Shown here piece after piece: positions 42,987-51,794 of a stretch of DNA of 64,000 nucleotides (position 1 is the first letter of the stretch; each line of letters begins with the position of its first letter). Source of the DNA: CAWCDJ01 sp963796675. GTDB lineage: Bacteria; Acidobacteriota; Terriglobia; Bryobacterales; Bryobacteraceae. The stretch is taken from the NCBI GenBank assembly GCA_963796675.1, contig CAWCMS010000008.1:1-64000 (forward strand), written 5' to 3'. The translations under genes were made by a program, and so were the position numbers. The notes under the pieces were generated by a model. That model saw nothing but the letters and a program-made list of their open reading frames with translations. It ran no database searches and was not told the DNA's origin.

Positions 42987-44290
42987 CGCAGAGTGCTCCA
43001 GAGTTCGACCTAAGGGGAATTGGCAAACATATGTCACGCCAACGCTATCAACGAGGCGCGCTCAAAACTTTCGTTCCCGCCCGGAAGGGCAAACCGCAAC
43101 GGCAGTTACCGCGCGGGACTTACTGGGCACGATGGTATCGATACGTTAGGACGGCTGCAGTTCGTGAAAAGAGAAGCCCGCGCGAGAAGATCATCACCAA
43201 GGACCTCGCGAGGAGCTTCCGAGTCGGAACGGAATACGAAGGGCCTCTAACCAAGGCCGACGCACAGCGGGTTCTCGATTTGCTGATCGCGCGGGATGCC
43301 GGGACCTATGTTCCGCCTGACACGAGTGCAACGCTGGCTCAAGTGGCACGAGAATATCTTGCGATGGTCGAACCAGGTTGGGGACCTCATACTATCCGAA
43401 CATCGAAGGGGTTGATCGAGTTTGCGTTGATCGGCGGCAAACTCGGATCGCGTCCCGTTGCCGAGATCACCGAGATCGAATTGCAGCAATTCCTCAACGA
43501 GCATGTCCTCGCTGGCGCCAGCCGCTCGAAACTTTCAAAGCTCGTCCTGTACTTGCGAAATGTTCTCGATCACGCCGTTATGAAGAAGCTCATTCCAGCA
43601 AACCCAGCGCGGAATCCCGGGTACCGACTGAAGGCCAAGTCTCGAAAAGCGGTGTCGGGCAGGTACCTGAACATGGAAGAGTGCCAGCGCCTCCTGTCCG
43701 TCGTCTCGGGCGCGGATCACCTGGCCCTGCGCATTCTGATCCAACTCGGCCTTCGCTCCGAAGAACTCTTCGCTCTCCGCCGCAATGATGTCGTTGGAGA
43801 TACGCTAAGGATCGACGAAGCCATTGTCGAAGGAGCATCAGCAACCGTCAAGACCGAAGCGTCTGAGGCAACGGTTTACATTCCGCCAAACCTGCGAATG
43901 GAATTGAGCTGCCGGCTTGAAGGTCTCAGCTCCGGCCCGCGGGCGTGGCTCTTTCCCTCGCCGCAAGGGCGACCTTGGGGAGCACAGAACTACCTGAATC
44001 GCGTACTGAAGCCGGCGGCGATTCGGGCGCGTGTCGGTCTCTTCAAGAGGAAGACTCGCAGAGAGGACGAGGTCGACTCAACGGATGTGAACTTCCAGGT
44101 CCTGCGACGTACATGCGCAACGCTGTTCGGGGCGAAGGCGAAGGATCCCAGGGACACGCAAGCCCAACTCCGGCATGCGGACCCATCCGGTCACCCTGAG
44201 GCATTATCAAAAATCCATTCCAGCGACGTCAGAGCTGCGGCAATGGCCCTCGAATCCGAACTGGTCAGCGAATCAAGCGATTCGATTTGA
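42983..44290 (+). CDS. int: Tyrosine-recombinase integrase with frame-disrupted catalytic tyrosine region
   Basis: This 435-residue phage-type integrase has an N-terminal arm, a SAM-like core-binding domain (about 125-220) and a catalytic domain with the first Arg in LIQLGLRSEELFAL and the second box in FQVLRRTCATLFGAK. The present frame then reads RHADPSGHPEALSKIHSSDVRAAA. Shifting one base from about 44188 to 44222 gives the expected HADPSVTLRHYQKSIP, with the nucleophile Tyr codon at 44205-44207. So one extra base and one lost base flank the Tyr segment and remove it. The gene ends 53 bp before the tRNA-Thr 3' end, the normal place for an integrase using that site. ATG 42983 was chosen for the coupling with the excisionase. 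Confidence 0.85.
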   Translation: MTQSAPEFDLRGIGKHMSRQRYQRGALKTFVPARKGKPQRQLPRGTYWARWYRYVRTAAVREKRSPREKIITKDLARSFRVGTEYEGPLTKADAQRVLDLLIARDAGTYVPPDTSATLAQVAREYLAMVEPGWGPHTIRTSKGLIEFALIGGKLGSRPVAEITEIELQQFLNEHVLAGASRSKLSKLVLYLRNVLDHAVMKKLIPANPARNPGYRLKAKSRKAVSGRYLNMEECQRLLSVVSGADHLALRILIQLGLRSEELFALRRNDVVGDTLRIDEAIVEGASATVKTEASEATVYIPPNLRMELSCRLEGLSSGPRAWLFPSPQGRPWGAQNYLNRVLKPAAIRARVGLFKRKTRREDEVDSTDVNFQVLRRTCATLFGAKAKDPRDTQAQLRHADPSGHPEALSKIHSSDVRAAAMALESELVSESSDSI

Positions 44291-44342
44291 ACGGGTTTTG
44301 AACAGGTCGAAAACGCAGGAGAGAGAGTAAATATATGAAAAC

Positions 44343-44388
44343 ATGGAGCCACCCGCGAGAGTCGAACTCGCGACCTGCTGATTACGAA
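44343..44388 (-). repeat. attR: tRNA-Thr 3' end used as integration site
   Basis: These 46 bases, from just past the CCA to the anticodon loop, are repeated at 13745-13790 with one mismatch. They define the right junction of the integrated element. Confidence 0.85.
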
Positions 44389-44419
44389 TCAGCCGCTCTA
44401 CCAACTGAGCTAGGGTGGC
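44344..44419 (-). tRNA. tRNA-Thr (anticodon CGT)
   Basis: The minus strand folds into a full cloverleaf: acceptor GCCACCC/GGGTGGC, D arm with AGCTCAGTTGGTAGAGC, anticodon stem GCTGA/TCAGC around TTCGTAA (anticodon CGT), T arm GCGAG TTCGACT CTCGC, discriminator T and encoded CCA. Length is 76 with CCA. It remains intact because the integrated element restored its 3' end. Confidence 0.93.
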
Positions 44420-44505
44420 CCGCGACCTTAATCCTAACAATCTGCGCCGCGTCCCCGCAACTTCGCGGCCTCCTCACCGGGCCACGACGTTTGCGATCAT
44501 AATTC

Positions 44506-45285
44506 TTGGTGCCCTTCCGCCGCCTCCTGCAATCGCCTGCCCTCGCCGCGCTCGCACTCCTATCGGTCTCCTGCGGCCACGCACCTCCCGCCGACCCGGC
44601 CGCGGCGGCCATACCCGCCGGCACCATCGCCCTCGCCGGAATCGACGTCGCCGCCCTCCAACACTCACCACTATCCGCCGAACTCCCGCCGTCCGCTCGT
44701 TCCTTCCTGAACGCCGCGCCTGGTGCGTCGAGCCTCCTCCTCGCCTGGAACGGCCGCGACCTGCTCACGCTCGCCAAAGGCGATTTCGCCGCACCACCTT
44801 CCGGCTTCACCGCGATCGGCCCGCACCTCGCGGCCTCCGGTTCCGCGGAGATCGTCCGCGCATCGCGCGCGCAATTCGGGACCGGCCGCACCGGCGCGCC
44901 CGGCCTCGTCGCCACGGCGTCCGCCGCCGCGCCGGGTCACGCCATCTGGATCGTCACGGCCGGCGACGCCCAACTTCCCTTCTCCGGCAATCTCGCGATG
45001 CTCGCCCGCCTCCTCCGCTACGCGCGCTACACCACCGCCGCGGTGCAAGTCGGTGAATCGCTCACGGTCGACGCCACTGGCGACTGCCCGTCTCCCGCCA
45101 ACGCGCGCGAACTCGAAGAGAAACTTCGCGCCCTGGTCTCGCTCCTCTCCGCCGTGTCCCGGCGTCCCGGCCTCGAAACCATCTGGAATTCCGTCGCCAT
45201 CGAGCGCCAGGACCACATCGTCCGCGCCCATGTCACGCTTTCCCGCGAAGCGTTCGGAAAGGCGCTGGCTCTTCTCGGCCCCTAA
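44506..45285 (+). CDS. Putative lipoprotein, unknown function
   Basis: This protein of about 259 residues has an N-terminal hydrophobic segment ending in LALLSVSCGHAPP, which could be a lipobox with Cys23. The rest is Ala-rich and reads GTIALAGIDVAALQHSPL early on, with a C-terminal HIVRAHVTLSREAFGKAL. It resembles Acidobacteria proteins of unknown role that measure or store hydrophobic cargo, but I cannot name a family. The start is TTG 44506 or GTG 44509. Its stop overlaps the end of the convergent ABC permease gene by 4 bp. Confidence 0.55.
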   Translation: MVPFRRLLQSPALAALALLSVSCGHAPPADPAAAAIPAGTIALAGIDVAALQHSPLSAELPPSARSFLNAAPGASSLLLAWNGRDLLTLAKGDFAAPPSGFTAIGPHLAASGSAEIVRASRAQFGTGRTGAPGLVATASAAAPGHAIWIVTAGDAQLPFSGNLAMLARLLRYARYTTAAVQVGESLTVDATGDCPSPANARELEEKLRALVSLLSAVSRRPGLETIWNSVAIERQDHIVRAHVTLSREAFGKALALLGP

Positions 45286-46433
45286 TCCAGCGTCTTGTGG
45301 AAGCGCGCCGCACTCAGCCATAGGATCGCGGAACCGTACACCGTCAGCGCCAGCATTTGCGGCCACAGCACCGAGATTCCCGCGCCTTTCAGGAATAGTC
45401 CACGCACAATCTCGATGAAGTAGCGCAGCGGATTGAGATAGGTCAGGTATTGCACCACTACCGGCATGTTCTGGATCGGAAACGCAAACCCGCTCAGCAT
45501 GAAGGCCGGCATGGAGAAGAAGAAGTTCGCCATCATCGCCTGCTGCTGCGTATGGGAAATCGTCGAGAGAAATAGCCCCGCTCCCAGCGACGTCATCAGG
45601 AACAGCGCCGCGCACAGCACCAGCAGGAGCACGCTCCCGCGAAACGGAATGTGGAACACCAGCAGCGCCACCGAGGTAATCAGCGTCAACTCGATCATGC
45701 CGACCAGCGCAAACGGCAGCGTCTTCCCCAGCATCAGCTCGATCGGCCGCACCGGCGTCACCATCAACTGCTCCATCGTGCCGATCTCTTTCTCCCGTAC
45801 GATCGCCAGCGCCGTCAGCATCAGGGTCACCATCATGATGATGTTCGCCACCACGCCGGGCACGAAGTAGTTGCGGCTGTACAGGTCGGGGTTGAACCAC
45901 ACGCGGCTGCGCGCGCTCACCTCGGGCAGCGACGCATTCACCGGCGCCGGTGAGCCTCTCTGCATCGCACGGGAGTTCTGCAGCTCCGTCATTTGGAGAC
46001 TCGAGAAATCCGCCAGCACTTCGGTCGAGTAGGCCGAAATCAGCGACGCCGTATTCGAGTTTGTCCCGTCTACCAGCACCTGTACCTGCGCCGTCGAGCC
46101 GCGGCGCACATCGCGCTCGAATCGGGGCAGCACCCGGACCACGGCCTGCGCCTCGCCGCGGTCGAGCACATCCTGCACCTGTTGTTCGTTTTCGGGCGTC
46201 GCCACAACGTCGAACCGGCCTGAGCCTTCGAAGCGCGCGCGAAGGTCGCGGCTCATCGGTGTGCGGTCCAGGTCCATCCACGCGATGCGGGCGTGGTCCA
46301 CGTCCAGGTTCACCGCGAAGCCGAACACTACCAGTTGCACCAACGGCGGAACGATCAGCACCACCCGCATCCGTGGGTCGCGCAGCGCCTGGATCAGCTC
46401 CTTCTTCAAGATGACGAGAATTCGTTCCCACAT
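45282..46433 (-). CDS. ABC-2 type exporter permease (YbhR/YhhJ-like)
   Basis: This 383-residue membrane protein has one helix near residues 22-42, a large outside domain and five C-terminal helices, typical of ABC-2 permeases: ILKKELIQALRDPRMRVVLIVPPLVQL, then REKEIGTMEQLMVTPVRPIELMLGK and NPLRYFIEIVRGLFLKG. It is the last gene of the minus-strand efflux operon, 4 bp after the other permease, and would pair with it as the membrane heterodimer. Confidence 0.9.
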   Translation of the reverse strand: MWERILVILKKELIQALRDPRMRVVLIVPPLVQLVVFGFAVNLDVDHARIAWMDLDRTPMSRDLRARFEGSGRFDVVATPENEQQVQDVLDRGEAQAVVRVLPRFERDVRRGSTAQVQVLVDGTNSNTASLISAYSTEVLADFSSLQMTELQNSRAMQRGSPAPVNASLPEVSARSRVWFNPDLYSRNYFVPGVVANIIMMVTLMLTALAIVREKEIGTMEQLMVTPVRPIELMLGKTLPFALVGMIELTLITSVALLVFHIPFRGSVLLLVLCAALFLMTSLGAGLFLSTISHTQQQAMMANFFFSMPAFMLSGFAFPIQNMPVVVQYLTYLNPLRYFIEIVRGLFLKGAGISVLWPQMLALTVYGSAILWLSAARFHKTLD

Positions 46434-46437
46434 GGCT

Positions 46438-47571
46438 TCACACCAGCTTCTGGTTCATCTTGCGGGTTGCCAGCGCGAACACGATCACGGCATAGGCCGC
46501 CAGAAAACCGAGCTCGCCCCACAGCAATCTCCACCCGATGCCTTTGAGAAACACGCCTTTCATGATCGTCACCACGTACCGCGCCGGAATGATATGCGTG
46601 ATCACCTGGATCACGCGCGGCATCGTCTCGATCGAATACACGAATCCCGATAGCAGGAAGGCCGGCAGGAACGAGCTCACGATCCCCATCTGATAAGCCA
46701 GCACCTGCGTTTTCGCCACCGCCGAAATCAGGATGCCCCAGCACAACGCTCCGAACAGAAAGATGCAGATCGAAACCGCCAGCAGCCCCATGCTGCCGCG
46801 CATCGGTACCCGGAAGATGAACAGCCCCACCAGCACCGCGATCACCGCGTCCGCCAGCCCCACCGCGAAATAGGCCAGCATCTTTCCCAGTACGATCTCC
46901 ATCGGCCGCAGCGGCGTGGAGAGCAGTTGCTCCATGGTGCCCATCTCCCACTCGCGCGCGATCGTCAGCGAAGTCAGCAGCGCCGCGATGATCTGCAGGA
47001 TCACGGCGATCAGCCCCGGCACTACGTAATTCTTCGATTCGAGCGAGCTGTTGTACCAGACCCGCAGCCGCGCATCTACCGGCGACGCCAGCCGCTCACC
47101 CGCACGTTGATTCATCACCTCATTGCGCAGCGTGAGCGAATAAAGGCGCACCACGTTCTCCGCGTATCCGAGCGCGATGGAGGCCGTATTCGAATCGCTT
47201 CCGTCGAGCAGCAATTGCACCGGCGCCTTTTGTCCCAGGCCGATATTGCGCGAATAGTCGCGCGGAATCACCACTCCCATCAGCACGCGGCTCCGATCGA
47301 TGGCCCGCTCGATCTCGCCATATCCCGCCACGTAGCCGCGGATGTCGAAATATTTCGATCCTTCGAACTGCCGGATCAGCTCGCGGCTCGCCGCCGTCTG
47401 GTCCTGGTCGTAAATCAGCGTCGGGATGTGGTCTACGTCCAGGCTCAGCGCGTACCCGTAAAGCAGCAGCATCATTACCGGGACCGCCAGCGCCATCACC
47501 AGGCTGCGGCTGTCGCGGGTAATGTGGTGCAGCTCTTTGATGAAGACCGCGCGTAGTCTCCGGTAGCTCAT
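46438..47571 (-). CDS. ABC-2 type exporter permease (YbhS-like)
   Basis: This 377-residue paralogue of the next gene has the same layout: FIKELHHITRDSRSLVMALAVPVMMLLLYGYAL at the N-terminus, an extracytoplasmic domain and AREWEMGTMEQLLSTPLRPMEIVLGK before the last helices. Its ATG overlaps the upstream ATPase stop (ATGA), so the two are translated together. It probably forms the channel with the 45282-46433 product. Confidence 0.9.
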   Translation of the reverse strand: MSYRRLRAVFIKELHHITRDSRSLVMALAVPVMMLLLYGYALSLDVDHIPTLIYDQDQTAASRELIRQFEGSKYFDIRGYVAGYGEIERAIDRSRVLMGVVIPRDYSRNIGLGQKAPVQLLLDGSDSNTASIALGYAENVVRLYSLTLRNEVMNQRAGERLASPVDARLRVWYNSSLESKNYVVPGLIAVILQIIAALLTSLTIAREWEMGTMEQLLSTPLRPMEIVLGKMLAYFAVGLADAVIAVLVGLFIFRVPMRGSMGLLAVSICIFLFGALCWGILISAVAKTQVLAYQMGIVSSFLPAFLLSGFVYSIETMPRVIQVITHIIPARYVVTIMKGVFLKGIGWRLLWGELGFLAAYAVIVFALATRKMNQKLV

Positions 47572-48515
47572 GCCGCCTTGCGCTCCTCCGCTTCGATCAT
47601 CGCCACAAAGACGTCTTCCATCGAGGGCGGGATCTCCTCCAGGCGCTTCACCCGGATGGCGTGCGATTCAAGGACCCGGCGGATGCGCACCGCGGCCTCC
47701 TCAGCCCCATCCACGGTCACATGCAGGCCGCCGCCGAATACCGCCACGTCGCGCACGCCCTCCAGACCCTCGAGCGTCCGCATCGTTTCGAGCGGATCGT
47801 CCGTATCCAGCCGCAGCAGGCCGTGCTCCTTCAGTCCGCCTTTCAATTCCGCCGGCGTACCGAGCGCGATCACCTTGCCGCGATACATCAGCGCCAGACG
47901 GTGGCAATACTCGGCCTCATCCATGTAGTGCGTGCTGACGAAGATCGTGTGGCCCGCCTGCGAGAGGCCGTGGATCAGCTTCCAGAAAGCGCCGCGCGCG
48001 ATGGGGTCCACGCCCGAAGTCGGCTCGTCCAGAAACAGCACCGGCGGCTCGTGCAGGATGGCGCAGCCGAGCGCCAGCCGCTGTTTCCAGCCTCCCGAAA
48101 GCGTCCGTGTCAGCGCGCCGCGCCGTTCTTCCAGACCGGCCATTTCGAGCACGAAGCTCTTCCGCGCTGGCCGCCGCTCCTTCGCCACGCCGTAGATGCC
48201 GGTGAAGAAATCGATGTTCTCCTCTACCGTCAAATCGTCGTACAGCGAAAACTTCTGCGACATGTAGCCGATACTCTTGCGGATCTCTTCGGGCTGTTCG
48301 GCCACATCGAAACCGTTTACCGATCCGCGTCCCGACGTCGGCGTGAGCAATCCGCAAAGCATCCGGATGGTGGTCGATTTGCCCGCTCCGTTCGGCCCCA
48401 GGAATCCGAAGATCTCGCCCTTCGCCACTTCGAGTGAGACATGATCCACCGCCACGAACGAGCCGAAGCGCTTGACCATATCGTCGATCTCGACCGCCCG
48501 CGCGCCCGTGTTCAT
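47568..48515 (-). CDS. ABC exporter ATPase (second half of a YbhF-type pair)
   Basis: This is a 315-residue ATPase with Walker A GPNGAGKST, signature LSGGWKQRLALG, Walker B VLFLDEPTSGVDP and switch His in VSTHYMDEAEYC. A C-terminal DUF4162-like extension of about 80 residues follows. ATG 48515 was chosen because it overlaps the previous stop as ATGA and gives the normal start; the longer upstream frame is the shadow of the other ATPase. In E. coli YbhF the two ATPases are fused; here they are separate genes. Confidence 0.9.
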   Translation of the reverse strand: MNTGARAVEIDDMVKRFGSFVAVDHVSLEVAKGEIFGFLGPNGAGKSTTIRMLCGLLTPTSGRGSVNGFDVAEQPEEIRKSIGYMSQKFSLYDDLTVEENIDFFTGIYGVAKERRPARKSFVLEMAGLEERRGALTRTLSGGWKQRLALGCAILHEPPVLFLDEPTSGVDPIARGAFWKLIHGLSQAGHTIFVSTHYMDEAEYCHRLALMYRGKVIALGTPAELKGGLKEHGLLRLDTDDPLETMRTLEGLEGVRDVAVFGGGLHVTVDGAEEAAVRIRRVLESHAIRVKRLEEIPPSMEDVFVAMIEAEERKAA

Positions 48516-49291
48516 GGCCGTGCCCCTTCCGCCACTCGGATCATTTGGATGAACGCGCCCTCCAGGCTCGCCGCACCCGCTTCCTGCTTCAACGCATCCG
48601 GCGTCTCGCAGCGGATGAGGCTTCCTTTGTGCATCAGCCCCACGCGATTGCAGCGCTCGGCCTCGTCCAGGTATGCGGTGGTCATGAAGATCGTGATCCC
48701 GTCCTTCAAGAGCTGGTAGAGGATCGCCCAAAAGTCGCGCCGCGACACGGGGTCCACACCATTCGTCGGCTCGTCGAGAAACAGGATCTGCGGACGGTGC
48801 AGCAGGGTGCACATCAGCGCCAGCTTCTGTTTCATGCCGCCGGAGAGCCGCCCCGCCTGGCGGCCGCGAAACGGTTCCATCCGGGTCATGCGCAGCAGTT
48901 CGGCCGTCAGCCGCTCGCGCTCCGCGCCCACGATCCCGAACAGATCGGCGTAGAAGACCATGTTCTCTTCCACCGTCAGGTCCCCATACAGGCCGAACCT
49001 CTGCGCCATGTAGCCGATCTGGTCCTTCACCGCCTGCGGCTCGCGCATCACGTCATGCCCCGCCACGCTCGCCGTGCCTTCGCTCGGGTCCATCAAGGCG
49101 CAGAGCATCCGCAGCGTGGTGGTCTTCCCCGCCCCGTCCGGCCCCACCAGTCCGAAAATCTCCCCGGCCCCCACCGTTAGATCGAGATGATCTACGGCGG
49201 TCACGTGTCCGAACCGCTTCGTCAGCCCGCGAGTCTCGATTACCGGTCTTCCCGGCGTCTCCGCGTCTCGGCGGTGAATCTGCTCGCTCAC
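48512..49291 (-). CDS. ABC exporter ATPase (first half of a YbhF-type pair)
   Basis: This 259-residue ATPase has Walker A GPDGAGKTT, signature LSGGMKQKLAL, Walker B ILFLDEPTNGVDP and TTAYLDEAERC, where the usual switch His is Tyr, as often seen in one site of paired ATPases. The Asp in Walker A (PDG for PNG) is another departure. The GTG start at 49291 overlaps the HlyD stop as GTGA. It probably forms a heterodimer with the product of the next gene, having one less active site. Confidence 0.88.
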   Translation of the reverse strand: MSEQIHRRDAETPGRPVIETRGLTKRFGHVTAVDHLDLTVGAGEIFGLVGPDGAGKTTTLRMLCALMDPSEGTASVAGHDVMREPQAVKDQIGYMAQRFGLYGDLTVEENMVFYADLFGIVGAERERLTAELLRMTRMEPFRGRQAGRLSGGMKQKLALMCTLLHRPQILFLDEPTNGVDPVSRRDFWAILYQLLKDGITIFMTTAYLDEAERCNRVGLMHKGSLIRCETPDALKQEAGAASLEGAFIQMIRVAEGARP

Positions 49292-50463
49292 TGCAACACG
49301 ATCTCCGCATCGGCCGGCATGTTCGACTTGAGCTCGTGCTGGGGATTCGCCACCTCGATCTTGATGCGGTACACCAGCTTCACGCGTTCCTGCGCGGTCT
49401 GGATCTGCTTCGGCGTGAACTCCGCCTCCGAAGAGATGAAGGAGACGCGCCCGTCGTAGACCTTGCCCGGGTACGAATCGGTGGTAATCTTTGCGCGCGA
49501 TCCCAGCTTCACCTTGCCCAGGTCCGATTCGTCCACATAGCCGCGGAGCCAGGGATGATCGATGTCCCCAACCGTCACCACGGTCGTCCCCGGCGCCAAC
49601 ACCTCCCCGACGTCCGCCGCCTTCACCAGCACCACGCCATCCACGGGCGACGACGCCAGCGTGTCGGACAGTTGGCTGTCGATCAGCACCAGGCTCGCCT
49701 TCGACCGTTCGATATCCGCCAGCCGCGCGGTAATCTCCTGCTCCCGCCGCTTGGTTTCGAGCGTGTTGGCCTGCGAGGTCTTCAGCGCCGCCCGCGCGCG
49801 TTCCACCTGCGCCGCCTGCGCCTTCATCTGCTCCGCCCGGGGCCCGGCCAGCACCAGCGACAGGCGCTCCTGGGCCGACTTCAACATCGCCGCCGCGCTC
49901 TCCCAACGGTTGCGATACTGATCGTGTTGCGCGGCGGAGATGTCATCGTTCTTAAACAGCACCTGCGACCGGTCCCAGTCTTTCTTAGCGCGGTCCAACT
50001 CGGCCTGTGCGTTGTCCACCGCCGCCCTCGCATCGGCCTTCTCCTGCGGACGCGAGCCGTTCTCCAGTTCCGCCAAGCGTTGCAGGCTGGCTTCCAGATC
50101 GGCGCGCCGCTGATCGAGATCGCCCGCCAGCGTCTCTTTTTGCAACTGGAGCGAGGTGTGCGCCTGCGCCAGTTGCGCCTCCGCCAAATTCAGCGCCGCC
50201 GATTCCCGGTCCCTCTGCGCCACCAACTGGTCGCGGTCGAGCCGCGCGATCAGTTCGCCCCTCTTCACCAGGTCGCCTTCGTCCACCGTGCGATCGATCA
50301 GCTTCCCTGCCGTCTTGAACCCGATATTGACCTCGGTCAGCTCGATGTTCCCCGAAATCACAATCCGGTTGTCCGGCTTCCGGGTCAAACTCCGGTACAG
50401 ATAGAATGCGCCGGCCGCCGCGGCGAGTAGGATGATTACCGGAACGATTCGCTTCTTCATCAC
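49288..50463 (-). CDS. HlyD/EmrA-type periplasmic adaptor protein (YbhG-like)
   Basis: This 391-residue protein has an N-terminal membrane anchor (VPVIILLAAAAGAFYLY), a biotinyl-lipoyl-like half motif (ISGNIELTEVNIGFKTAGKLIDRTVDEGDLVKRGELIARLD), a long alpha-helical hairpin (about 80-250, rich in Ala/Gln/Glu) and beta-barrel segments (VDGVVLVKAADVGEVLAPGT). It links the inner-membrane ABC exporter to the TolC-like channel encoded just upstream (ATGA overlap). Confidence 0.92.
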   Translation of the reverse strand: MMKKRIVPVIILLAAAAGAFYLYRSLTRKPDNRIVISGNIELTEVNIGFKTAGKLIDRTVDEGDLVKRGELIARLDRDQLVAQRDRESAALNLAEAQLAQAHTSLQLQKETLAGDLDQRRADLEASLQRLAELENGSRPQEKADARAAVDNAQAELDRAKKDWDRSQVLFKNDDISAAQHDQYRNRWESAAAMLKSAQERLSLVLAGPRAEQMKAQAAQVERARAALKTSQANTLETKRREQEITARLADIERSKASLVLIDSQLSDTLASSPVDGVVLVKAADVGEVLAPGTTVVTVGDIDHPWLRGYVDESDLGKVKLGSRAKITTDSYPGKVYDGRVSFISSEAEFTPKQIQTAQERVKLVYRIKIEVANPQHELKSNMPADAEIVLQ

Positions 50464-51794
50464 TGCACCATGCTCCTGATCCTTCCCATCGATTGCGCCA
50501 GGTCCACCCGCGCCACGTTGTACTTGTAGAGCGCCGCCGTCAGGTTGTCCTGCGCCCGCGCAAGCCGCGTCTGCGAGTCCGTCACTTCCAGGCTGACCGC
50601 TACTCCCGCCTCGTACCGGCGCCGCGCCTGCGTCATTTCGTCGTGCGCCAGCGTCAGCCCGTCCTGCGCCACCTTCACCTGTTCCTCGGCCGAATGCAGC
50701 TCATCGAGCGCTAGCCGCACATCGAGTTCGATCTGTTGCTTCAGGTCCTTGGTCCGTGTCTGTTCGGTGCGAAATTGCGAGGCCGATTCGGCGCGCCGCG
50801 CATCCCGCCTTCCGCCATCGAAGATCGGCACCCTGATCGAAACCCCTACAGTGCGCGTCGGCAGCAGGCTGCTCGCCCCGGTGCCGATCGTGCCGTAGTC
50901 GCCGAAGGCCGCCACCGAAGGCAGCCGCTCCATCTTGGTCGCGCTGGCCGAAAGCCGCGCGACGTCTTCCCGCTCCCGCTGCGCCGCGAAATCCGGCCGC
51001 TCCTTCAACGCCGCCGCCCGCGCGTCGTCGAGCGTCACGGCATCCACCGGCGTGTACCGCAGCGGATCGGTCAACTGCAGATCCGCATCGAGCCGCATCC
51101 CCATCGCGCGCAGCAGCCGCAGGTGTGCGCTGCGTCGATTGTTCTCCGTATCGAGCAGCCTCTGCCGGTCGTCCGCCAGTTGCACCCGCGCCCGCGTGAC
51201 TTCGATTCCCGTTCCCGTCCCGGCCGCCTTCAAGTGCTGTGCCTGCTCCAGCAGCGCCTGCGAGAGTTGGACGTTCGCCTGCGCCGATTCCATATCGGCA
51301 TCGGCCCGGACCGCCGCCAGGTACGCCCGCGCCACCTGCCCCGCTACCTGCTCCGCCGTGCTTTCCACGTCCGACTTCGCTGCCGTGACCCCGGCCTTCG
51401 AAGACTGGTAGCGGCGAATCGAGCTGAAATCGAAAACGCTCTGCGAGGCCGTCGCCCGGAAATCCAGCGTCTGGAAAGGTCCGACGAAGGTCGGGATGTC
51501 CAGCCCCGGAATGGCAATCGGCAGCTTCAGTGAGAATCCCATCGCCGCCAGGTTGCGAGTCAGGTCCTGGTAATTGATCGAGCTGTCCACATTCGGCAGC
51601 AGCGCCGACCGCGCCTCGAGCGATTTATCGCGCGTCTGCACCAGCGCCTCACCTGCCAGCCGCACATTTGTATTGCCTTCGTCCGAGGTGGCGATCGCCA
51701 CCGCCTGCTTCAGGCTCAGCGGCAGCGGCCCGCTGCCCTGTGGATCCGCGGCGAAGGCCGCCGCCGTACAACATAGGAGTGCCACCAACCTCAT
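50460..51794 (-). CDS. TolC-family outer-membrane efflux protein
   Basis: This 444-residue protein has a signal peptide (MRLVALLCCTAAAFAA) and the two repeated coiled-coil halves of TolC-type channels (LSLKQAVAIATSDEGNTNVRLA; TLDDARAAALKERPDFAAQ). SVSIRVPIFDGGRR matches the second beta-strand region. It starts immediately after the TetR stop (1-base spacing) and overlaps the HlyD start. It is the outer-membrane exit for the efflux system. Confidence 0.92.
   Translation of the reverse strand: MRLVALLCCTAAAFAADPQGSGPLPLSLKQAVAIATSDEGNTNVRLAGEALVQTRDKSLEARSALLPNVDSSINYQDLTRNLAAMGFSLKLPIAIPGLDIPTFVGPFQTLDFRATASQSVFDFSSIRRYQSSKAGVTAAKSDVESTAEQVAGQVARAYLAAVRADADMESAQANVQLSQALLEQAQHLKAAGTGTGIEVTRARVQLADDRQRLLDTENNRRSAHLRLLRAMGMRLDADLQLTDPLRYTPVDAVTLDDARAAALKERPDFAAQREREDVARLSASATKMERLPSVAAFGDYGTIGTGASSLLPTRTVGVSIRVPIFDGGRRDARRAESASQFRTEQTRTKDLKQQIELDVRLALDELHSAEEQVKVAQDGLTLAHDEMTQARRRYEAGVAVSLEVTDSQTRLARAQDNLTAALYKYNVARVDLAQSMGRIRSMVQ

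Noticed and set aside
44671..46431. A 586-codon minus-strand frame over the permease and lipoprotein genes
   Set aside because: Gly/Arg/Asp-rich shadow in high-GC sequence; the permease frame has clear ABC-2 motifs instead.
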